From: a bacterium TMED221
GTDB lineage: Bacteria; Actinomycetota; Acidimicrobiia; Actinomarinales; Actinomarinaceae
Assembly (NCBI GenBank): GCA_002169115.2
Contig: NHJS02000033.1
Coordinates: forward strand, 1 to 11,313
Direction of reading: 5' to 3'
Length of the DNA stretch: 11,313 bases
Both the position numbers and the translations under genes were made by a program. Positions 6,461 to 11,313 of the stretch are shown here, in pieces. Under the pieces are notes generated by a model. The model did no database searches, was not told the origin of the DNA, and saw only the letters and a program-made list of their open reading frames with translations. Position 1 is the first letter of the stretch. Each line of letters begins with the position of its first letter.

Positions 6461-7837
6461 TTGAATGAGCCATCTTTTAATAATTTAATCACGAATTATT
6501 TAGAAAAAGAAGTTCTCTTAGATGAAGAAACCTTAATTTCCACAAAGTTAGCACTTCTTGACACGATTGGTTGTATTTTTGATGCTGCTGACGGATCTCA
6601 ACCAGTTGCTTTTGCAACACGCGGCGAACACCAGAAAATAAATAATCCTTTTAAGCATGCACAAAATATAGATAACAACAGAGATATGGGAAGATATTTT
6701 ACGACCTTGATACGCTGGCATGATTATAACGATACTTTCTTAGCTAGAGAATGGGCTCATCCATCAGATAATATAGGATCACTGCTTGCATATTTTATGT
6801 CAAACTCTGGTACTTTTAGAGATTTATCTGACGCTATTGTGAAAACTTATGAGATACAAGGCTCTCTGTCATTGGCAACATCCCTAAACAAAGAGGGTTA
6901 CGACCATGTATTTTTTGTAAAAATTGCTTCTGCGGCTGTTTATTCTCACTTGCTTTCAGGTGGTAATAATGATGTTGTCACCAGAACAATTAATAATGCC
7001 CTTTTAGATGGACCATCTTTGAGAAGCTACAGACACACCCCAAATGTTGGGAGAAGAAAAAGCTGGGCCGCTGGTGATGCAGTATCAAGAGCAATTGAAC
7101 TATCAGAAATATCATCTATTGAAGATGAAAGATATGATGGAATTTTAAAAGATCAAACTTGGGGATTCGAAAGTATTTATTTTCAAGATGAAACGATGAA
7201 GTTTGGTAAAACACTCGACAATTGGGTTATTAATAATGTTCTCTTTAAAGTCCTTTATCCGGCTGAGTTTCATGGGCAGTCTGCCGTCGAAGCAGCTGTA
7301 CAACTTTCAGAAGAGTATCTAAACAACAAAGATGCTATAAAAAATATTTTAATAGAAACACATGAACCTGCAGTAAGAATTATTAGTAATAAGGATATAT
7401 TAAATAATGCCTCTGATAGAGATCACTCCTTAGAGTATATGGTGGCAGCCGCACTTTTATTTGGTGATGTAACAAGTGATAGTTATGAAGATACCTTCGA
7501 AGGATATAAAGATATTGAGTACCTGAGGAAAAAAATAACCGTAAAAGAAAATCCTGAATTTACTGAAACCTATTACAAATTTGAAAAACGAGAGATTGCT
7601 AACAGTATCTATCTTGAGTATGAAGACGGCAGCAAATCAGAAAAGATAACCGTTAGGTATCCAATTGGCCATCCAAAAAGACGACATGAAGCAATCCCTC
7701 TTATTAGAGAAAAATTTATTAAGAATACTTCACGTCATTTAGATCGAGACCAGGCAATTCATTTATGGACAGCTATATATGGCCTAGAAACAGATGCTGA
7801 ATTTAGCCAATTGACTAACCTTTTACTGAATGAGTAA
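6461..7837 (+). CDS. prpD: 2-methylcitrate dehydratase PrpD
   Basis: Dehydrates 2-methylcitrate to 2-methyl-cis-aconitate, the second step of propionyl-CoA oxidation by the methylcitrate cycle, in the cytosol. The match is to true PrpD rather than to the broad MmgE group: LLDTIGC (32-38), RWHDYNDTFLAREWAHPSDN (85-104), EIQG (131-134), YRHTPNVGRRKSWAAGD (190-206), PAEFHGQSAVEA (267-278), NNASDRDH (315-322), KFEKREIAN (373-381) and YPIGHPKRR (400-408). At 458 residues it is slightly shorter than E. coli PrpD (483). The start is TTG at 6461; an ATG four bases further on is out of frame, and no better in-frame start is seen before conserved sequence. A weak purine run (GAAAGA, 6445-6450) precedes it. 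Its last 8 bp overlap the next gene. PrpB, needed to cleave the later product, is not in the window. Confidence 0.95.
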   Translation: MNEPSFNNLITNYLEKEVLLDEETLISTKLALLDTIGCIFDAADGSQPVAFATRGEHQKINNPFKHAQNIDNNRDMGRYFTTLIRWHDYNDTFLAREWAHPSDNIGSLLAYFMSNSGTFRDLSDAIVKTYEIQGSLSLATSLNKEGYDHVFFVKIASAAVYSHLLSGGNNDVVTRTINNALLDGPSLRSYRHTPNVGRRKSWAAGDAVSRAIELSEISSIEDERYDGILKDQTWGFESIYFQDETMKFGKTLDNWVINNVLFKVLYPAEFHGQSAVEAAVQLSEEYLNNKDAIKNILIETHEPAVRIISNKDILNNASDRDHSLEYMVAAALLFGDVTSDSYEDTFEGYKDIEYLRKKITVKENPEFTETYYKFEKREIANSIYLEYEDGSKSEKITVRYPIGHPKRRHEAIPLIREKFIKNTSRHLDRDQAIHLWTAIYGLETDAEFSQLTNLLLNE

Positions 7838-8690
7838 AACTATATATTTACTGGTAGGAGGTGAAGCCACAAGACTTAAGCCATTATCAGAGGGAATCCC
7901 TAAAGCTTTGCTAACTGTAAAAGGCACTTCCATAGTTGATTTGATTCTTGATAATCTTGAGCAAGCTGGTTTTAGTAAATTTAAGTTGATATGTTCCATT
8001 AAACATAAGGCGCAGTGGGAACAGTACCAAAATCATGCAAAAAAATCTATTGAATTATTATTTGAAACAGAAAAATTAGACACTGCGGGTTACATTATTC
8101 AAAATATAGAAGCATTTGAGGAAACTTTTTTTTGCATGAACGGTGATTTGCTTTTAGACATGGATTTTCAAGCATTCATAAGTTATATTGAAAATGCTTC
8201 AAATTCAACCGTATGTTCTGTTAAAGTTGACAATCCCTCAAGGTTTGGAGTATTACATCTTGATAACAACAAGATAATTAATTTCATTGAAAAGCCAGAT
8301 GATTTAAAATATGGAAACAATATCAGCATGGGTTTTTATTACATTTACAAAAAGGACATATTGAAAATCAAAGAATATTTAAATATTCCAACATCCTTTG
8401 AAAAAGATGTTTTTCCTTCTTTGGCACAAAATTTACTTTTAGATTGTTATAAGGTTGATGGCAATATGATTGATGTTGGAACAAGGGAGTCCTACATAAA
8501 AGCACATACCGATATTAACGATAACTGGATTGCAGAAAATGTAACCTTGGGTTTAAATACCAAAATTGAAAACAGCGTAGTGTTCGAGAATTCTCAAATT
8601 GGTAATGATGTGAAAATATCTAATGCAATAATTCTTAAAGATAGCGTTATACCTGATGGTACGATAATTACTGAAGAAATATATAAATGA
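7830..8690 (+). CDS. Sugar-1-phosphate nucleotidyltransferase with short beta-helix tail
   Basis: Activates a sugar phosphate with a nucleoside triphosphate to form a nucleotide sugar (mannose-1-phosphate guanylyltransferase / glucose-1-phosphate thymidylyl- or uridylyltransferase superfamily); the sugar and base cannot be told from sequence. The N-terminal Rossmann-like domain has the nucleotide loop GGEATRLKPLS (10-20, usually GGxGTRLxPLT), PKALL (24-28), the metal-binding block NGD at 104-106, NPSRFGV (135-141), EKP (154-156), SMGFYYI and IDVGT (214-218). Residues about 238-280 (VTLGLNTKIENSVVFENSQIG onward) show short hydrophobic repeats of a left-handed beta-helix, as in many such enzymes, but with only a few turns. 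Length is 286. The ATG overlaps the end of prpD by 8 bp, and the stop overlaps the epimerase ATG as ATGA, so translational coupling is likely. Confidence 0.87.
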   Translation: MSKTIYLLVGGEATRLKPLSEGIPKALLTVKGTSIVDLILDNLEQAGFSKFKLICSIKHKAQWEQYQNHAKKSIELLFETEKLDTAGYIIQNIEAFEETFFCMNGDLLLDMDFQAFISYIENASNSTVCSVKVDNPSRFGVLHLDNNKIINFIEKPDDLKYGNNISMGFYYIYKKDILKIKEYLNIPTSFEKDVFPSLAQNLLLDCYKVDGNMIDVGTRESYIKAHTDINDNWIAENVTLGLNTKIENSVVFENSQIGNDVKISNAIILKDSVIPDGTIITEEIYK

Positions 8691-9622
8691 AAACAGAAAA
8701 AGCATTAATTACAGGTGGAGCGGGTTTTATTGGCTCTCATCTTGTTGATGACTTAATTAAAGATGGATATGAAGTTATGGTTGTTGACAACCTTTTAAGT
8801 GGCAAAAAGGAAAATATTTCTAGCATAGTAAGCAATAATATTTATTACGATGACATTGGATCTGATAATGTATTACAAAATATAATTGAATTTGACCCAG
8901 ATATATGTTTTCACTTAGCTGCTCAGTCTTCAGTTGTTATCTCTGTAGATAACCCAATGTTAGATTTTGAACACAACATTTTGCAGCCACTAAAACTTAT
9001 AAAAGTTTTACTTACAACAAATTGTAGAAAGATAGTGTTCTCTTCATCGGGCGGCACAATTTTTGGCGAACCGCAGATTATTCCAACCTCTGAAAAAGAT
9101 TTTGCTGGAGAACCTGAATCCCCATATGGAGTTGCAAAGAAAAGATTAAATGAATTTATTGAATTATTGTTAGAGGATATTCCAACTATGTCCTATTCGA
9201 TACTCAATTTTTCCAATGTTTATGGGCCCCGACAAGACCCTAATGGAGAAGCAGGTGTTATTTCTATCTTTACAAGCAAAATGATGAATAATTCTGAACC
9301 TATAGTGTTTGGCGATGGCGAACAAACAAGAGATTATATTTATGTCCAAGATGTTGTTGATGCATTAATCAAATCTTCCAGAACTGATGATAATTTATTT
9401 TTAAATATTGGTACCGGCGTAGAGACTTCTGTAAATGAATTAGTTTCTACTTTAAAAAATACGATAGGTTATGAAGGCAAGGTTCTCTATCATCCAAAAA
9501 GAGACGGAGAGCTTTTAAGAAGCGTGCTTGATAATTCAAAAGCAAAAAAAGTTTTAGGATGGGATCCCAAATTTTCGCTTAATGATGGGATCACTGAACT
9601 CATTCAATGGCTTAAAGCTTAG
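8687..9622 (+). CDS. NAD-dependent nucleotide-sugar epimerase/dehydratase, GalE-like extended SDR
   Basis: An extended short-chain dehydrogenase acting on a nucleotide sugar, most like UDP-glucose/UDP-GlcNAc 4-epimerases. The N-terminal Rossmann fold carries GGAGFIG (10-16) and Asp34 at the end of the second strand, which favours NAD over NADP. FHLAAQSSV (75-83), SSSGGTIFGEP (119-129) and the catalytic YGVAK with Tyr147 and Lys151 follow; then NVYGPRQDP, GDGEQTRDYIYVQDV, and a C-terminal substrate-binding part ending in the usual KVLGWDPKFSL block. The 311 residues are typical. The final base pairs overlap the end of cofE on the other strand (TTAG, 9619-9622). Pairing with the nucleotidyltransferase suggests one makes the nucleotide sugar and the other converts it, for cell-surface glycan synthesis. 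The exact substrate is not decidable here (4-epimerase, 4,6-dehydratase or decarboxylase relatives), though the SSSGGT and YGP patterns favour epimerase. Confidence 0.9.
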   Translation: MKTEKALITGGAGFIGSHLVDDLIKDGYEVMVVDNLLSGKKENISSIVSNNIYYDDIGSDNVLQNIIEFDPDICFHLAAQSSVVISVDNPMLDFEHNILQPLKLIKVLLTTNCRKIVFSSSGGTIFGEPQIIPTSEKDFAGEPESPYGVAKKRLNEFIELLLEDIPTMSYSILNFSNVYGPRQDPNGEAGVISIFTSKMMNNSEPIVFGDGEQTRDYIYVQDVVDALIKSSRTDDNLFLNIGTGVETSVNELVSTLKNTIGYEGKVLYHPKRDGELLRSVLDNSKAKKVLGWDPKFSLNDGITELIQWLKA

Positions 9623-10326
9623 AGAAAAAAATCTTCGTCAGCATCTCTAATAATTTCATTCACACCTTTTTCGGAGAAATTGTAAGAATAGCCTCGAATT
9701 AGAGCTACAGGCACTTCATCAACTTTGTTCATAACCAATTCCGATGCAGCTGCTAGTTCGTCAATAATTGCTATTTCAGTAGCCATCAAGTCATTTCCAA
9801 ATGAGTCAGTGGTTCCGATATAACTTGATAATGGTTCAATACCTGAACAACCAATTGCAACGTTAGTTTGTCCCTTTCTCCAAGCCCTTCCGAATGTATC
9901 ACTAATAATTACTGCTATATTGACTCCATACTCAGCTCTAATTTTATGCCTAAGAGCACGGGCAGTTTTATCTGGATCTTCAGGTAAAAGTAAAGCATAG
10001 CCTTTGTCAATATTTGATTTATCAATACCTGCATTTGCACATATAAAACCATGTTTCGTTCTTGCAATCACTGTTTCTCCACGTTTTCTGAGAATTTCAG
10101 TTGATTCATTTTTCAACACTTCAGATATGTCATTTACCTCTAAATCAATGGCTCTGTCTTCTATTTTGGAAATAATTTTCTGAGTGATAACTAAAACATC
10201 ATTTTCCATAAACTTTTCTTCAATATCACTGAAAGCAACATCTAAAATTTGAATCAAATTATCATTTTTTTTAAACTCAGGTAAACCAAAAATAGGTATG
10301 ATCTTTACAATATTTTTATTCATCAC
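9619..10326 (-). CDS. cofE: Coenzyme F420-0:L-glutamate ligase CofE
   Basis: Adds glutamate residues to F420-0 by gamma linkage using GTP, giving the polyglutamated coenzyme F420. Family blocks are all present: DVLVITQKIISK (43-54), ARTKHGFICANAGID (88-102), LLPEDPD (113-119), SDTFGRAWRKGQTNVAIG (142-159), GTTDSFGNDL (171-180), DELAAASELVMNK (189-201) and PVALIRG (206-212). The 235 residues equal the ligase domain only (archaeal CofE is about 250); the second, nitroreductase-like domain of mycobacterial FbiB is absent, and the reading frame ends in a normal stop with no remnant after it. The start is GTG at 10326, or the ATG immediately following; both lie inside the end of cofD, so the two are probably translationally coupled. 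The gene ends against the convergent epimerase gene with a 4 bp overlap. Confidence 0.95.
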   Translation of the reverse strand: MMNKNIVKIIPIFGLPEFKKNDNLIQILDVAFSDIEEKFMENDVLVITQKIISKIEDRAIDLEVNDISEVLKNESTEILRKRGETVIARTKHGFICANAGIDKSNIDKGYALLLPEDPDKTARALRHKIRAEYGVNIAVIISDTFGRAWRKGQTNVAIGCSGIEPLSSYIGTTDSFGNDLMATEIAIIDELAAASELVMNKVDEVPVALIRGYSYNFSEKGVNEIIRDADEDFFL

Positions 10327-11209
10327 TAATTATTTCATTGGCTAAGTTAACAGCAATTTCCTTATCTGAAAATAAAATATTCTTCGTTTTGACATTTTTG
10401 TCAGACTTTTCATTTTCATGAACGATATAGTTATTTGCAATATCTTTATAGAAAATTTTCAACCCCTCTATATTAGGTTCAAGTCCGAAAGCTTTAAAAT
10501 TCTCATCAGAGGGACCTTTCAAGGCTTTGTTATCAATAAAGGGGCTAACAACTGTTACATTCCTATTACTAGAAATTAATTCTTTTATAATGCTGATACT
10601 TAATATTGGTCCAATTGAAAGAATAGGATTTGATGGTCCGATAACTATTTGATCAGCTTCCATGAGAGCTTTTCTTACTTCATCTGTAATCGTTGCTTTT
10701 TCAGCACCTTTATATACAACTTCTTTTAATTCTGGTTCCGCTTTTCGTTCAACGAAGTATTCTTGAAAGCTCAATATTTCATTATCAGATGTTGTCAACA
10801 TTGTCTTAATTTGATCATTAGTCATTGGTAGCAAGGCACAGTTTAAGTTATAAAACTCAGTCAAAAATTTAGTAATTTCTGTAAGAGTATGCCCATCATG
10901 TAACATTTGATTTCTTAATAGCTTAAGTGCAAGATCTTTGTCTCCAACTGAAAATTGCTGGCTTTTATAATTTTTAAAATAATCGCTGACATTGAAAGTA
11001 TCGTCTTTTTGCCCCCACCCAAATTCGCCTTCCATATTGGCTAGAGCATACATAACAGAATCCACATCAGGCGAAAGTTTTACACCATGAATAATCTCAT
11101 CATCACCTGTGTTAACAATTATTGATAGGTCTATATGCTTTTGGGCATAAAACCCTTTTGCCAGCTTGGCTCCACCAATTCCTCCAGAAATGTAAGCTAA
11201 CTTTTTCAT
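10316..11209 (-). CDS. cofD: 2-phospho-L-lactate (or phosphoenolpyruvyl) transferase CofD/FbiA
   Basis: Transfers the phosphorylated three-carbon side chain from its guanosine-diphosphate donor to the deazaflavin Fo, producing F420-0 or dehydro-F420-0. In mycobacteria the donor is the enolpyruvyl form and in archaea the lactyl form; the sequence does not tell which applies here. Conserved blocks run in order: GGIGGAKLAKG (9-19), NTGDD (33-37), SPDVDSVMYAL (46-56), GWG (64-66), SVGDKDLA (87-94), LPMTND (127-132), FQEYFV (148-153), GPSNPILSIGPIL (191-203) and KGPSDE (231-236). The length of 297 is slightly below the family's 310-330, and the C-terminal 35 residues are poorly conserved. It is the first gene of a cofD-cofE pair overlapping by 11 bp. 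A weak AGG six bases before the ATG may serve as ribosome site. Confidence 0.96.
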   Translation of the reverse strand: MKKLAYISGGIGGAKLAKGFYAQKHIDLSIIVNTGDDEIIHGVKLSPDVDSVMYALANMEGEFGWGQKDDTFNVSDYFKNYKSQQFSVGDKDLALKLLRNQMLHDGHTLTEITKFLTEFYNLNCALLPMTNDQIKTMLTTSDNEILSFQEYFVERKAEPELKEVVYKGAEKATITDEVRKALMEADQIVIGPSNPILSIGPILSISIIKELISSNRNVTVVSPFIDNKALKGPSDENFKAFGLEPNIEGLKIFYKDIANNYIVHENEKSDKNVKTKNILFSDKEIAVNLANEIISDE

Positions 11210-11219
11210 CTCGAACCTA

Positions 11220-11225
11220 TATCTA
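11220..11225 (-). promoter_or_regulatory. cofD: Candidate -10 box (TAGATA) for cofD-cofE
   Basis: On the minus strand ACTAGATA ends ten bases before the cofD ATG. The same ACTAGA string precedes the penicillin-binding protein gene in its divergent region (plus-strand TCTAGT at 5339-5344 and 11222-11227). The last base is A rather than the preferred T and no -35 element is seen, so this is weak. Confidence 0.22.
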
Positions 11226-11238
11226 GTAAATATTCATG

Positions 11239-11244
11239 TAACAT
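11239..11244 (+). promoter_or_regulatory. Candidate -10 box (TAACAT) for the right-edge gene
   Basis: TAACAT matches TAnnnT and ends seven bases before the ATG at 11252, a leaderless-type spacing. Its surroundings ATTCATGTAACAT (11232-11244) match 11 of 13 positions of the sequence upstream of prpC (5385-5397). The whole divergent region 11210-11251 is only 42 bp. Confidence 0.35.
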
Positions 11245-11251
11245 TTTATTA

Positions 11252-11313
11252 ATGGTAGACAAAGAAATTATAGAAGCAATTGCTGAATTAAGTGAATCTG
11301 AATTAAAACGTCT
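11252..11313 (+). CDS. Start of an unidentified gene, cut by the window edge
   Basis: From the ATG at 11252 the frame stays open to the last base and reads as a 20-residue, charged, helix-prone N-terminus rich in Glu and Ile (MVDKEIIEAIAELSESELKR). Codon choice (GAA, ATT, TTA) resembles its neighbours. It is divergent from cofD, and the TAACAT box seven bases upstream supports this ATG. Too little is visible to name a family; a link with F420 metabolism would be guesswork. Confidence 0.5.
   Translation, partial: MVDKEIIEAIAELSESELKR

Noticed and set aside
6461..7837. Generic MmgE/iminodisuccinate-type or immune-responsive-like protein instead of PrpD
   Set aside because: The EWAHPSDN, RRKSWAAGD, PAEFHGQSAVEA and YPIGHPKRR blocks fit true PrpD closely.

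Overview
The window is AT-rich (roughly one third G+C by eye) and almost entirely coding. Nine recognisable genes and two edge fragments fill 11.3 kb. The longest stretch without a gene is 76 bp, so there is no large non-coding region, and I see no RNA gene, mobile element, CRISPR array or long repeat. Four traits together suggest a streamlined, low-GC, free-living actinobacterium: coenzyme F420 biosynthesis genes, a class A penicillin-binding protein with a PASTA tail, gene starts lacking Shine-Dalgarno sites but carrying TAnnnT boxes a few bases upstream, and overlapping genes. Marine Actinomarinales or Acidimicrobiia relatives would fit. This placement is inference from gene content, not a phylogenetic result.

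Left block (2-2443, plus strand): the 3' part of a multi-pass membrane protein of unknown function, a PduO-type ATP:cob(I)alamin adenosyltransferase, and a complete M17 leucyl aminopeptidase. The aminopeptidase runs tail to tail into a 969-residue bifunctional penicillin-binding protein on the minus strand (2421-5330), and the two coding ends overlap by 23 bp.

Middle block (5407-9622, plus strand): from a short divergent promoter region runs a tight four-gene string. It holds a citrate/2-methylcitrate synthase, a very convincing PrpD 2-methylcitrate dehydratase, a sugar-1-phosphate nucleotidyltransferase with a short beta-helix tail, and a GalE-like NAD-dependent epimerase. The first two are consecutive steps of the methylcitrate cycle for propionyl-CoA. 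The last two make or convert nucleotide sugars for surface glycans. No methylisocitrate lyase is present in the window.

Right block (9619-11209, minus strand): cofD and cofE overlap by 11 bp and carry out the last known core steps of F420 assembly: transfer of the phospho-lactyl-type side chain to the deazaflavin Fo, then addition of glutamates. CofE is the short stand-alone form, without the reductase domain fused to it in mycobacterial FbiB. Divergent from cofD, the first 62 bp of another gene run off the right edge.

I did not find a clearly undescribed system. The most unusual items are a roughly 130-residue insertion in the transpeptidase domain of the penicillin-binding protein, the paired cysteines in that protein's external part, the fusion of propionate and sugar-nucleotide genes into one apparent operon, and the recurring leaderless-type promoter boxes.
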